A stretch of DNA of 38,765 nt from an uncultured Bacteroidales bacterium (GCA_905236635.1 CAJOCJ010000021.1:1-38765); one strand, 5' to 3'; shown: positions 1 to 9,047, counted from the first letter of the stretch. Translations and numbers: made by a program. The notes: generated by a model not told the origin, from the sequence alone.

Positions 1-1
1 T

Positions 2-373
2 ATGCATCTTTTTGAAAACTACTCAAAAATAATCGTCCTGCTATTCTGTTTCATGATAGCCTTTAGGATGGTGATGGACACACTGAAAATCAAAAGCGGA
101 AAGAACCTTTTTCTTATCGACAAACCAAAAGAACTGATATTCCTGACAATAGCGTTAGGCATCAACCCATTTATCGCCGGTCTGATAGCCGACAGCGCTT
201 TTCTGCCATTGTTCGGTACAATCACACCTTTATGTATTATAGGTTTCTCCCTCATCTGGGGGTTTATCGGAATCGGAACCAAGCTATCGCAGACCAAGCT
301 GCTTGTGAACAGCCTTTTAAACGTTGTCGCGGCTCTGCTGATACTTGCCACCGGCATCGTCGCCTTAATATAG
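2..373 (+). CDS. MntP-like (DUF204) putative manganese efflux pump, C-terminal part
   Basis: A very hydrophobic protein with about four membrane segments and an ordinary TAG stop. Only one base of sequence lies upstream, so the ATG at position 2 may be internal. The 123 residues match the length and hydrophobic pattern of the second half of MntP, which is usually about 190 aa and made of two three-helix repeats, so the 5' part is probably outside the window. MntP exports Mn2+ across the inner membrane. In classical MntP the second repeat carries an Asp in a motif like ATSIDALAVG. Here the equivalent stretch reads IALGINPFIAGLIAD, so the usual Asp is not in place. The family call is by hydrophobic pattern and is tentative; another small transporter is possible. 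Confidence 0.45.
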   Translation: MHLFENYSKIIVLLFCFMIAFRMVMDTLKIKSGKNLFLIDKPKELIFLTIALGINPFIAGLIADSAFLPLFGTITPLCIIGFSLIWGFIGIGTKLSQTKLLVNSLLNVVAALLILATGIVALI

Positions 374-424
374 CGCAATATCCCCTAATCTTCTAAACTC
401 CTAATCTAAGACAAAAATTAAATT

Positions 425-457
425 TTGTCCAACATATTGATTTTCTTTGTACTTTTG
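425..457 (+). promoter_or_regulatory. Bacteroidota-type promoter for the surface fusion protein
   Basis: TACTTTTG at 450-457 fits the -7 consensus TAnnTTTG. A TTG lies 22 nt upstream at 425-427, a reasonable -33 element. Transcription from here would give a leader of about 65 nt before the ATG at 531. Confidence 0.6.
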
Positions 458-530
458 CAGCCGCAAAAAAACGATTAACACGGATATTCAAATTTATTAA
501 ATAAACTTACAAACTAATTAAATTCACACA

Positions 531-2405
531 ATGAAAAAAACAACAGCTTTGAAGGCTCTCGTGCTTTCAATGATTATGACTCTCGGCATTGTTATGCCGA
601 TGACAGCTCAAACCGACGATTTCTTCAAAAACAACAATGAAGACCTTTATGAAAACAGAGATGGTGTCACTATCAATAGTGATGCTATTTTCAACCAGCA
701 GTTTGGAGAACAACTACCTCTTGGCAGCGGTCTTCTGATTTTTGCTGTGGCAGGTGCAGGTTATGCTGTTGCACGCCGCCGTCGCTCATTACGCAAAACC
801 GGTACGATGCTTATGGCATTGGCTGTGGTTCTCACCTTCACTCAGTGCAAAAAAAGAATCGAAACAGTCGCTCCAAGCACTCAGAACAGCGTCCATTTAA
901 CACTAAAAGTCGATAATGATTCAAAACATGATATTGTCATATCAGGTAATCCCGATGATATTGGTAAAGTAAATTTTGAACTTGGAGATAAACTTATCGT
1001 GTGTCAAAACCACCAGACATTAGATGGAATGTTGGAATACACAAAAATTGGTGATGATTATGTGTTTACCGGTACCGTAAAACCAAGTGGAGACGGCGAA
1101 TTTGACCCTGACGACTATCTGTATTTCAGTTATATCAACAATGTTGAACTCAACCTGTTGGACATAGACGTTGCGGCTTTAGTTGGTAATAATGATTATC
1201 TATTATCACCAAATATTGCATATCAGAGAGAAAAGTTGCCAGTTGTGTCTTTCGGACAAACATCGGAAACCTATGGTGAACTTGTCGATGCAGGATTACT
1301 TGATAATTTGTCATGCAAATTGTACAACAAATGCGCTCTTGTGAGATTCACACTTCCTGTGGAGACAGCTGAAGTTGTTAAATTGGTCAATGTATATACC
1401 AGGGGATTGTTATATGTTTACCATGATGGACCTATAGGGCTTCAAACAAATACCAATGTTAAAGGTGTGATTACACTTTATAATCCCAAAGGTATTAATA
1501 CCGCAAGTAATGAAAGATGGGGCGTATTGCTGATAGGCGACGGCCCGACTACAGTTGATGTTGTTGTTGGTAATAAACTATATAAAAATGCAGTGGATAT
1601 TCCAGCATTAGCCAACAACCAATTAGTTAATAGCCAGCCTCTCCAAATTACGTTAAACACGGCCACGGCCAAAGATCTTGACCCTATGGCCATATTCAAC
1701 CCGACAAATAATTCCTGGTATATTGTGGCAAAAGGAAATCTTAAGTATGACAAAGGTACTAATACATTCGGTTTTTTGACCAATCAGTGGGATAGAGTGG
1801 AAGAAGGTTCTGTTGAGGAAAACTATGGAACTGATGGAGTTGTAACTCTGTTTGGTTGGGGAGCATGGGGGAAAGATTACCCTTACGGTCCTTATAACAC
1901 TAACGAAGACAGAACTCAGTACACACCATTTTATGAGTTTGACAATACATTAAAACCTGATGGAGTACATGATGGATGGAGAACTCAGACATGGTCTGAA
2001 ATGGTAAATATGTTCTGTAACAGAGGTGCTGTATATTATTCAGCTACTGTTAATGGTGTGCCTGGTATTGTGCTCCTTACGGATGCCTGGACGGGTACAA
2101 CGATAAGTGATGCCACTCCTGGTATGAACGGTTGGAATAATCTTGTAAAAGACGGAGCCGATTGGACTGCTATTGAAAATGCTGGGGCATTATTTTTCCC
2201 AACTACGGGTTATCGAAATGGAATGGAAATACATAACTACGACGAGAAAGGTTCATACTGGTCATCTGATGGTAAACCAGGGAGCCCAGAATACGCTAAT
2301 GCTTATTGGATTGAAGATGGTGTCCAATATATCGGTCATCTCTTAGGCACCCATTTTGTTGATGAGGGTTATGCTGTTCGTCTTATCCGTGATCTGAATT
2401 ACTAA
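531..2405 (+). CDS. Surface protein: PLGSG/TM/poly-Arg module fused to a lipoprotein with a C-terminal FISUMP/DUF1566-like domain
   Basis: This 624-aa protein has a composite N-terminus. Residues 1-27 form a signal peptide ending near MTAQ. A short acidic stretch follows, then PLGSG at about 63-67, a hydrophobic segment (about 67-81) and RRRR at 82-85. This is the layout of very short exported Bacteroidales proteins of unknown function. A second hydrophobic stretch (about 92-105) then ends in FTQC-KKR, which resembles a lipoprotein signal and lipobox with Cys106. Residues 120-380 look like a beta-rich, fimbrillin-like region. The last 230 residues carry motifs of a common Bacteroidales surface domain: AKGNLKY, LFGWG, ATVNGVPGIVLL, DWTAIENAGALFFP and a final GYAVRLIRDL. 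That ending resembles the C-type-lectin-like ends of diversity-generating retroelement targets, but no reverse transcriptase or template repeat is present here. Likely an outer-surface protein, possibly an adhesin (inference). Confidence 0.6.
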   Translation: MKKTTALKALVLSMIMTLGIVMPMTAQTDDFFKNNNEDLYENRDGVTINSDAIFNQQFGEQLPLGSGLLIFAVAGAGYAVARRRRSLRKTGTMLMALAVVLTFTQCKKRIETVAPSTQNSVHLTLKVDNDSKHDIVISGNPDDIGKVNFELGDKLIVCQNHQTLDGMLEYTKIGDDYVFTGTVKPSGDGEFDPDDYLYFSYINNVELNLLDIDVAALVGNNDYLLSPNIAYQREKLPVVSFGQTSETYGELVDAGLLDNLSCKLYNKCALVRFTLPVETAEVVKLVNVYTRGLLYVYHDGPIGLQTNTNVKGVITLYNPKGINTASNERWGVLLIGDGPTTVDVVVGNKLYKNAVDIPALANNQLVNSQPLQITLNTATAKDLDPMAIFNPTNNSWYIVAKGNLKYDKGTNTFGFLTNQWDRVEEGSVEENYGTDGVVTLFGWGAWGKDYPYGPYNTNEDRTQYTPFYEFDNTLKPDGVHDGWRTQTWSEMVNMFCNRGAVYYSATVNGVPGIVLLTDAWTGTTISDATPGMNGWNNLVKDGADWTAIENAGALFFPTTGYRNGMEIHNYDEKGSYWSSDGKPGSPEYANAYWIEDGVQYIGHLLGTHFVDEGYAVRLIRDLNY

Positions 2406-2429
2406 TTCATATAGGTTTTATAACGAAAG

Positions 2430-2460
2430 CAGCTCGGTGTTTCGACATCGGGCTGTTTTT
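2430..2460 (+). terminator. Rho-independent terminator after the surface protein
   Basis: A 10-bp stem (CAGCTCGGTG paired with CATCGGGCTG, with two G.U pairs) and a 6-nt loop, followed by five T residues. It begins 25 nt after the stop codon of the surface protein. Confidence 0.75.
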
Positions 2461-2525
2461 GTTAATATTTGAACCCCAAACTAATTTCTTTTAACTTTTA
2501 TCTCTTAACTTTTAACTAAAAGTTA

Positions 2526-2533
2526 TATCTTTG
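2526..2533 (+). promoter_or_regulatory. -7 box TATCTTTG for the endonuclease I / ABC-F operon
   Basis: TATCTTTG matches TAnnTTTG and lies 43 nt before the ATG at 2577. The upstream DNA (about 2489-2525) is a run of TTAACTTTTA-like words that pair partly with AAAGTTA, a low-complexity repeat type also seen at 19950-19980. Confidence 0.55.
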
Positions 2534-2576
2534 TAATCTGAAAAAAATCATTTCTAAAAATAGTAAACTATTGACA

Positions 2577-3650
2577 ATGAAAAGATTATATCTTTTAATA
2601 ATACTGCTGGCCGCTGTTGTAGCCTCGCAAGCCCAAGCCCCGCAAGGCTATTACGACGGCACCGACGGCCTCACGGGAACCGCCCTCAAGGCCAAACTGC
2701 ATACCATAATTAATAATTCCGACGGCAACGGAGGTACATACAACACTTCATACACACCTGGTCTGTGGAATGCATATTACACCACAGACCGACGCCCTGG
2801 TACGAACTATGTGTGGGATATTTATTCAGACGTGCCAGGTGGTACACCTCCATATAACTATGTCCTAGGCAGCGACCAATGTGGTTCATATCAAGGTGAG
2901 GGCGACTGCTACAATCGTGAGCATCTTTGGGCACAATCGTGGACCAACAACGACGGCACAGAGAAAACAGACTTACATCACGTGTATCCCACCGATGGTA
3001 AAGTCAACGGAGTGCGTGACAATTATGCATTCGGAGAGGTGGGCACAGCCTCATGGACATCACTAAATGGCAGCAAGAAAGGCAGTTGCATTACTCCTGG
3101 ATTCAACGGAACAGTGTTCGAACCAATCGATGAGTATAAAGGCGACATCGCCCGCGCTCTGATGTACGTTAGCGTGCGTTATTATAGCCAAGACAGTAAC
3201 TGGGATAATTCGGATATGACCACCAAATCAGTCATCAAGCCTTGGGCTTTGACGATGCTGCTGCGTTGGCATAGAGAAGATCCTGTCTCCGAAAAGGAAA
3301 TTAACCGTAACAACGCCGTGTATGACATCCAGAGGAACCGCAACCCATTTGTCGATTATCCCGATTTCGCTGAGATGATATGGGACCCGTCATGGAGTGT
3401 GGATGAGATGGAATATGCTGTCTTGGTTAACGTGTGGCCTAATCCTGCGACCACGACAGTCAACATAAAAGGGGAGAACCTCTCGGCAGTTTATATGTAC
3501 AACGTCATGGGACAACTCGTTCTCTCTCTTGATGTTACGGATGACGAGCAATATTCGGTCGACGTTAGCAACCTCACTGGCGGCATCTATCTCATGAACG
3601 TCATAAATCAAAACGGCGGATCTGTGCTTAAGAAAGTCGTAGTGCAATGA
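2577..3650 (+). CDS. Secreted endonuclease I family nuclease with T9SS sorting domain
   Basis: An exported non-specific DNase of the endonuclease I family (EndA/Vvn type). I start it at the ATG at 2577 rather than the in-frame TTG at 2571. Residues 1-20 are a signal peptide. The nuclease core contains YNREHLWAQSW (Glu115-His116, the general-base region in this family) and DLHHVYPTDGKVNGVRDNY, the classic endonuclease I signature. The last 75 residues (VNVWPNPATTTVNIKGENL through GGIYLMNV) are a type A T9SS sorting domain, so the protein probably reaches the cell surface or medium through PorU-type processing. Its job is likely to digest environmental or host DNA as a nutrient source. The stop codon overlaps the start of the next gene (ATGA), which suggests translational coupling with an otherwise unrelated ABC-F gene. 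Confidence 0.9.
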   Translation: MKRLYLLIILLAAVVASQAQAPQGYYDGTDGLTGTALKAKLHTIINNSDGNGGTYNTSYTPGLWNAYYTTDRRPGTNYVWDIYSDVPGGTPPYNYVLGSDQCGSYQGEGDCYNREHLWAQSWTNNDGTEKTDLHHVYPTDGKVNGVRDNYAFGEVGTASWTSLNGSKKGSCITPGFNGTVFEPIDEYKGDIARALMYVSVRYYSQDSNWDNSDMTTKSVIKPWALTMLLRWHREDPVSEKEINRNNAVYDIQRNRNPFVDYPDFAEMIWDPSWSVDEMEYAVLVNVWPNPATTTVNIKGENLSAVYMYNVMGQLVLSLDVTDDEQYSVDVSNLTGGIYLMNVINQNGGSVLKKVVVQ

Positions 3651-5563
3651 TTTCAATACAGAATCTTAGCATTCATTTTACCGGTCAGGACCTCTTTACC
3701 GATATCAACTTCTTGATTCGGGAGAAAGATCGTATTGGTCTTGTAGGGAAAAACGGCGCAGGTAAAACCACACTGATACGAATCATTGCCGGCCTCGAAC
3801 AGCCTTCGCACGGCAGCGTGGTGATGTCGGATGATGTCACGATCGGCTACCTACCACAAGAAAAAAACATACATTCTGAGAAAACAGTCCTTGAAGAGAC
3901 GATGACGGCCTTTGAGGAATATCATCAGATTGAGAGAAAACTCGCCCAACTACAAGATGAACTTTCACAACGCACTGATTATGAGAGTGATAGCTATCAG
4001 AAACTATGCGAGAAGATGAGTTCTCTCAACGAGCGCCTTACCCTCATAGGTGGTCACTCCATCGAAGGCGAGGCAGAGCAAATCCTCGTAGGTCTCGGCT
4101 TTGACCATGAGGACATGAACCGCGCGATGAACGAGTTCAGCAACGGCTGGCAGATGCGTGTGGAGTTGGCAAAGATACTGCTCCGCAAGCCCAAGCTCCT
4201 GCTTCTCGACGAGCCCACCAACCACCTTGACATCGAGTCTATCCAATGGCTCGAAGGCTATCTGAAAAACTACTACGGCGCCATCTTCATGGTGTCGCAC
4301 GATCGAGCCTTCCTCGACCATATCACGATAAGAACCATAGAGATTTCAGGCGGAAAGATTTACGATTATAAATGCGCTTATACCGAGTTTGTGGAGCGTC
4401 GCGAGGAGCGTATCGACATCCAGAAAGCGGCATTCGACAACCAACAGCGTGAGATCAAGGAGATAGAGGCGTTCATCGAGCGTTTCCGCTATAAAGCCAC
4501 CAAGGCGAAACAGGTTCAGTCGCGTGTGAAACAGCTCGAGAAGATGGATATCGTCGAAATAGATGACCGTGACAAGTCGGTGATGCACTTCAAATTCCCG
4601 CCAGCACCACATTCCGGCAAGGTGACATTGGAACTTAGTCATGTCTCGAAGTCTTACGGCGAGAAAAACATCCTCAACGACATCAATCTGCTCATTCCGA
4701 GAGGGGAGAAGATAGCTTTTGTGGGTCGTAACGGCGAAGGAAAATCCACCCTGGCGAAGATTATCTGCGGAGTGCTAGACCATACCGGTGACGTGAAACT
4801 TGGCCACGAGGTGAAGATAGGATATTACGCACAGAATCAACAGGATATGCTGGATACAGAGAAGACGGTGTTCGAGACTCTCGACGATGTTGCAACTGGC
4901 GACATGCGTGTGAAAGTCAAGTCACTGTTGGGTGCGTTTCTCTTTAGTGGTGAGACCATCGACAAAAAGGTCAAGGTTCTTTCCGGAGGTGAGAAGGCAC
5001 GCCTCTCCCTGGCGAAAATGCTACTGTTTCCAACTAATCTGCTTGTCCTCGACGAGCCTACCAACCACCTCGACATGCTCTCGAAAGACATCCTCAAGTC
5101 GGCATTGATTCAGTTCGACGGCACCCTCATCGTCGTCTCCCACGACCGCGACTTCCTGCAAGGGCTCACGACGAAAGTCTACGAGTTTAAAAAGCCGCAT
5201 ATCAAAGAATATATCGGCGACATATACGATTTCTTGGAGGAAAAACGCCTTAAAGAGTTGGATGATTTGAACAGAAAACAAAAGGTCCAACACCAGCAAA
5301 CGCCTGTCGTTTCTCAAAACAAGATTGACTACGAGGCTAAAAAACGCGATGAGCGCGAGAAACGCAAGGTAGAGAAAGAAATCAAAAAATTGGAGGAACA
5401 AATCGACCTTCTCGAGAAGAAACTCGCTGATCTTGACGAAATTATGGCCAATCCTGACGCACATCCCGATGTCAAAATTGACGATAATTTCTATTGGAAT
5501 TACGGTAAAAAGAAAGAAGAACTACAATATCTCATTGACAAATGGGGTGAATTGGCAATTTAA
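3647..5563 (+). CDS. ABC-F family ATPase (ribosome-associated, Uup/YheS-like)
   Basis: 638 aa with two ABC domains on one chain and no membrane segment, the ABC-F layout. Domain 1 has Walker A GKNGAGKTT (34-42), a degenerate signature EFSNGWQMR and Walker B LLLLDEPTNHLD. Domain 2 has GRNGEGKST (about 359-367), LSGGEKARLSLAKML and LLVLDEPTNHLD. A charged linker rich in R/K (about 255-300) lies between them, and residues about 540-630 form a Lys/Glu-rich coiled coil. ABC-F proteins bind the ribosomal E site to relieve stalled or antibiotic-blocked ribosomes. The C-terminal coiled coil is Uup-like, but the exact subfamily cannot be fixed by eye. The start overlaps the nuclease stop, and the end overlaps the convergent acyltransferase by 4 bp, so no terminator separates them. 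Confidence 0.92.
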   Translation: MISIQNLSIHFTGQDLFTDINFLIREKDRIGLVGKNGAGKTTLIRIIAGLEQPSHGSVVMSDDVTIGYLPQEKNIHSEKTVLEETMTAFEEYHQIERKLAQLQDELSQRTDYESDSYQKLCEKMSSLNERLTLIGGHSIEGEAEQILVGLGFDHEDMNRAMNEFSNGWQMRVELAKILLRKPKLLLLDEPTNHLDIESIQWLEGYLKNYYGAIFMVSHDRAFLDHITIRTIEISGGKIYDYKCAYTEFVERREERIDIQKAAFDNQQREIKEIEAFIERFRYKATKAKQVQSRVKQLEKMDIVEIDDRDKSVMHFKFPPAPHSGKVTLELSHVSKSYGEKNILNDINLLIPRGEKIAFVGRNGEGKSTLAKIICGVLDHTGDVKLGHEVKIGYYAQNQQDMLDTEKTVFETLDDVATGDMRVKVKSLLGAFLFSGETIDKKVKVLSGGEKARLSLAKMLLFPTNLLVLDEPTNHLDMLSKDILKSALIQFDGTLIVVSHDRDFLQGLTTKVYEFKKPHIKEYIGDIYDFLEEKRLKELDDLNRKQKVQHQQTPVVSQNKIDYEAKKRDEREKRKVEKEIKKLEEQIDLLEKKLADLDEIMANPDAHPDVKIDDNFYWNYGKKKEELQYLIDKWGELAI

Positions 5564-6711
5564 TGACTGCCTAATTTATTTTCCACCGGTATCGCATAAA
5601 TCCCTAGTAAAATCTCGGTAAAACGTTTTTCGGCCTCGCTGCCGAGTTCCTCGTAAAGCTTCGAGAAAATCTTGTCGCAATAAGCCTTGAAAACATCTTC
5701 CTCTTCTTTGGTATAATACTTCTTAAAAGCAGAACTCCCTGACAGCCAGTCACTTGCGATATAGTTATTCGGATAAAGCCTGTAGTTTGCGTATATTCGT
5801 TTGTCAATCATGTCCGCGACGGCGGGTACGATCTCATGTTTGTCGGCACCCTCAAAAGGCTTCAGGTCCTTGTAAGTGATTGTGGGACAGATGGCTATGG
5901 TCATCGTGCCCTTCTTCTTTTTTAGGCCGGAAACGATGCTTTCCATATCTTCCATCGGCTTCTTCACATACACGCCGTCGCGTTCTTTCAGGTAGCTCTC
6001 ACGTGCCTTCATCATAGCGCAAGGCTCGTATTCGTAAGATGTCGCAATAGGAGTGATGTTCAGTTCTGCCAGGTTCGGCACCAGATTGCGCCTGTCGCCC
6101 GACATCGAAAACATATTGATCAAGCCGTGGTCGGTCTTGTCATTGCCGTCCTTTGTCCTGCCGTTACGTTGCGCTATCCACACTGACTTCTTATTCCGAA
6201 TCAGATATCTGATATAATCTGAGAGATGTTGCGAATTCTGTGCTAACTCCCTGATATTCTGCGACCTTTCGACCCTGAACATCTTGTTCGACTTGCCAAA
6301 GACATCGATGGCCTTGTTTAATATCAGGTTGCTGCCATAGCCTATATTACAGGTGTCTAGCCCGTTTTCCAACATATACATCTGAAGGATGAACGCGTCA
6401 AGGGTGATGTCGCGATGATTACCTGTAAAGAGATAGGCTTTCTTCTTATCTAAAGTGTTAAAACCTTGAGTGTCAACGCCTTTCATTGTTGTCGACTCTA
6501 TCAGTCTGACGAAACGGGTCATCATGATACGCTGAAACTCCTCTGTGGTCTTGATGTTTCTCAACAAATCCTGGATCTCTTCCACCGACTTGTCGGGAAA
6601 CACCAATTTTGCCAACGAAAGCGACGTCTCATCGTTGATGAAATATTCCATTGCTGATGGAATCTCATCATCGTTGTATGATCTTATGTCGTCAAACTGC
6701 TTCGGTATCAT
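5560..6711 (-). CDS. PlsC-like acyltransferase (glycerolipid acyltransferase family)
   Basis: 383 aa. The key segment is LFTGNHRDITLDAF, with His99 and Asp105. It resembles the acyltransferase HX4D box but with five residues between H and D, a spacing I recall for Bacteroidota members of this group. A later stretch (GTMTIAICPTI) fits the third acyltransferase block. Its function is probably transfer of an acyl chain to a lipid precursor at the inner membrane; the substrate is unknown. There is no signal peptide or clear transmembrane helix. The gene begins 7 nt after the sppA stop and is almost certainly cotranscribed with it. It ends in a 4-bp convergent overlap with the ABC-F gene. Confidence 0.75.
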   Translation of the reverse strand: MIPKQFDDIRSYNDDEIPSAMEYFINDETSLSLAKLVFPDKSVEEIQDLLRNIKTTEEFQRIMMTRFVRLIESTTMKGVDTQGFNTLDKKKAYLFTGNHRDITLDAFILQMYMLENGLDTCNIGYGSNLILNKAIDVFGKSNKMFRVERSQNIRELAQNSQHLSDYIRYLIRNKKSVWIAQRNGRTKDGNDKTDHGLINMFSMSGDRRNLVPNLAELNITPIATSYEYEPCAMMKARESYLKERDGVYVKKPMEDMESIVSGLKKKKGTMTIAICPTITYKDLKPFEGADKHEIVPAVADMIDKRIYANYRLYPNNYIASDWLSGSSAFKKYYTKEEEDVFKAYCDKIFSKLYEELGSEAEKRFTEILLGIYAIPVENKLGSH

Positions 6712-6718
6712 CTCAATG

Positions 6719-8479
6719 CTATTCCACTATCATAAATGGCATAAGTGCTTGTATGCCATCAACTTTGGATATATTCTCGACAGTCTCGAGATATTTGTAA
6801 TTCTTGCCTAATCTGTTCTTAATCAACGACTTGGTGTAAGGCTCCGGCATGTTGCCGCTTGTTAGCATCTCCATCAGATCTTTCTGTTTAGGATAATATT
6901 TAAACGAATAGTCTGTCAGATTGGCCTTATCTGCTGCATACGCGATGGCGTCGTCGAGGTTGCCGAGCTCGTCCACGAGGCCGAGTTCGATAGCATCGGC
7001 TCCAGCCCACACTCTTCCTTGTCCGATAGAGTCGACATAGCTCTGACGCAAGTTACGTGTGCGTGCCACCAATGCTGTAAAGTCGTTGTATGTGTTGCCA
7101 ACGTATTTCTGTAACATGGCTTTCTGGTAGTCGGTAAGAGGTTCTGTCACATTACCAAAGTCAGCGTTTTTGTTGGTCTTCACCACGTCGAATGTCAAGC
7201 CTACCGTCTCGTTGAGGAACTTCTTAGCGTTAGGGAATGTGCCAAAAACGCCAATGGAGCCTGTCAGTGTGGTCGGGTCGGCAAAGATATAGTCGCCTTC
7301 CGATGAGATCCAGTAGCCGCCCGATGCTGCATAGCTTCCCATTGAGATAATAAATGGTTTCTCGGCTTTTGCCAGCTCCACTTCGCGGCGTATCACCTCT
7401 GATGCCAAGGCGCTGCCACCAGGAGAGTTTACACGCATCACGATGGCTTTCACCTTCTTGTTTTCGCGAGCCTCACGGATGGCTTTCGACAAGGTGATGG
7501 AACCAATGGTGCTGTCATCGCCTTCGCCGTCGATAATCTGGCCGTTGGCGTATATGATGGCAATCTTGTCGGCCTTCGCCTTCGGCTCAGGCCTTGCACT
7601 GGCATATTGTGCGTTGGTCAACACATTGATTTTCTTTGCATCGTCAATGTCGGCGAGGTCTTTGATTCTCGCTATGATCTCGTCTCTATATGCCAAACCG
7701 TCGATGAAACCTTCTTCAAGGGCTACCTTGGCATCAAATGTCAATGCTAAGTCGTCAGCCAGTTGGTTGATTCTCTCCACGCTGATGCCTCTTGAGTCGC
7801 TGATGTCGTTCACCACCTTGCCCCACATGGTGTTAAGGAGCTTGGTCATCTGCTCACGGTTGGCATCGCTCATCTTGTCAAGGAAATAAGGCTCTACAGC
7901 ACTCTTGAACTTATTGTTAGGGCCTCTTATAATCTGAATCTCGATGTCGAGTTTGTCCAAGAGATTTTTGTAAAACATTATCTGTGAAGCCATTCCGTGG
8001 ATGTCGAGCATGCCATCGGGGTTGATGTAAATCTCATCGCCTGCCGTGGCAAGATAATAGGCGTTTTGTGCCATTGCCTCCGAATAGGTGATGACGAACT
8101 TGCCCGACTCTCTGAATTTTTCCAGATGATATCTCAATTCCTCTATATTGGCGGTAGAGGTGCCAACTGATGACAGTTCAAGGAAAATACCGCTTATATT
8201 TGGGTCATTTTTTGCATAATCTATGTTTGCGATGATGTCGTTCAAACCTGTCACGTCGGTGTTGTTTTGAAGTCCAGACAATGCTAGGGTGAAGTCACTT
8301 TCGGTCGTCCTTTCCGGAATAGAATAGTCGAGTTTCATATAAAGGACTGATTTCGGTTTGACTGATATGGTGTTGTTGGAGCTTGCCCCAATCATCCAAA
8401 TCATTATTATCATCAAAACAATAAGCATCAATGCCGATCCCAGGCATGAAGCAAACATAAATTTGAAGAACTGTTTCAT
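6719..8479 (-). CDS. sppA: Signal peptide peptidase SppA (protease IV, 67-kDa type, family S49)
   Basis: 586 aa, the full-length two-repeat form. A single N-terminal membrane anchor (about 10-32) holds it at the inner membrane facing the periplasm. The catalytic dyad is visible: Lys192 in NNKFKSAVEPY (equivalent to E. coli Lys209) and Ser386 in SYAASGGYW (equivalent to Ser409). The conserved VNSPGGSALASE and TLTGSIGVFG motifs are present. SppA degrades cleaved signal peptides in the membrane. The start ATG at 8479 follows a TATCTTTG promoter on the same strand. It is the first gene of a two-gene unit with the acyltransferase. Confidence 0.96.
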   Translation of the reverse strand: MKQFFKFMFASCLGSALMLIVLMIIMIWMIGASSNNTISVKPKSVLYMKLDYSIPERTTESDFTLALSGLQNNTDVTGLNDIIANIDYAKNDPNISGIFLELSSVGTSTANIEELRYHLEKFRESGKFVITYSEAMAQNAYYLATAGDEIYINPDGMLDIHGMASQIMFYKNLLDKLDIEIQIIRGPNNKFKSAVEPYFLDKMSDANREQMTKLLNTMWGKVVNDISDSRGISVERINQLADDLALTFDAKVALEEGFIDGLAYRDEIIARIKDLADIDDAKKINVLTNAQYASARPEPKAKADKIAIIYANGQIIDGEGDDSTIGSITLSKAIREARENKKVKAIVMRVNSPGGSALASEVIRREVELAKAEKPFIISMGSYAASGGYWISSEGDYIFADPTTLTGSIGVFGTFPNAKKFLNETVGLTFDVVKTNKNADFGNVTEPLTDYQKAMLQKYVGNTYNDFTALVARTRNLRQSYVDSIGQGRVWAGADAIELGLVDELGNLDDAIAYAADKANLTDYSFKYYPKQKDLMEMLTSGNMPEPYTKSLIKNRLGKNYKYLETVENISKVDGIQALMPFMIVE

Positions 8480-8495
8480 TGTTTAAAATTTTTTT

Positions 8496-8503
8496 CAAAG
8501 ATA
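8496..8503 (-). promoter_or_regulatory. -7 box for sppA (TATCTTTG on minus strand)
   Basis: The plus strand reads CAAAGATA; its complement TATCTTTG lies 16 nt upstream of the sppA ATG. It sits back to back with the folK promoter at 8517-8524, so the two units diverge from a 70-bp region. Confidence 0.6.
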
Positions 8504-8516
8504 CGATTTCTTTCAT

Positions 8517-8524
8517 TATATTTG
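8517..8524 (+). promoter_or_regulatory. -7 box for folK (TATATTTG)
   Basis: TATATTTG matches TAnnTTTG and lies 25 nt upstream of the folK ATG at 8550. Confidence 0.6.
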
Positions 8525-8549
8525 CATTTTGTAAGACAAAAATTTTTTC

Positions 8550-9047
8550 ATGGCTTCGGAATCGGTTTTCGTTTTGCTGGGCTCTAATCTTGGTGACCGC
8601 GAACTTCTTGTAAATCAGGCTTGTAAGATGATGGATGAGAGATGTGGCAGGATAGTTGCCAAGTCGCGTCTATACGAATCGGAGCCATGGGGATTTCAGT
8701 CGGAATATTGGTTCTTGAATCAGGTGGTGAAGATAGAAACGACTTTGTCGCCAGATGTGATGATGAATGCTCTTCTTGCGATAGAAGAGGAGTTAGGTCG
8801 TGACCGCAGTACCCCTCATGATGGATATGTGTCACGTCCGATGGATTTGGATATCTTGTATTGGGGAGATGGTCTTATCGTTGAAAATCAACATGTTATT
8901 GTCCCGCATCCGCGTCTCCACCAGCGTCGGTTTACACTGTTGCCGCTCTGTGACGTAGCGCCTGATTATGTCCATCCGATAAAGAAAAAAACAAACCGAC
9001 AGCTTCTCGACGAATGTCAGGATGTCGGCAAGGTTAATATATATTAA
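8550..9047 (+). CDS. folK: 2-amino-4-hydroxy-6-hydroxymethyldihydropteridine pyrophosphokinase
   Basis: 165 aa, the normal HPPK length. The enzyme transfers pyrophosphate from ATP to 6-hydroxymethyl-dihydropterin in folate synthesis, in the cytoplasm. Seen in the sequence: N-terminal VFVLLGSNLGDRE, the YESEPWGF loop, LLAIEEELGRDR, and the metal/pterin site RPMDLDILYWGD followed by VPHPRLHQRRFTLLPL. All HPPK hallmarks are intact. The deoxynucleoside kinase gene starts 9 nt after its stop, a pairing common in Bacteroidota as far as I recall. Confidence 0.96.
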   Translation: MASESVFVLLGSNLGDRELLVNQACKMMDERCGRIVAKSRLYESEPWGFQSEYWFLNQVVKIETTLSPDVMMNALLAIEEELGRDRSTPHDGYVSRPMDLDILYWGDGLIVENQHVIVPHPRLHQRRFTLLPLCDVAPDYVHPIKKKTNRQLLDECQDVGKVNIY

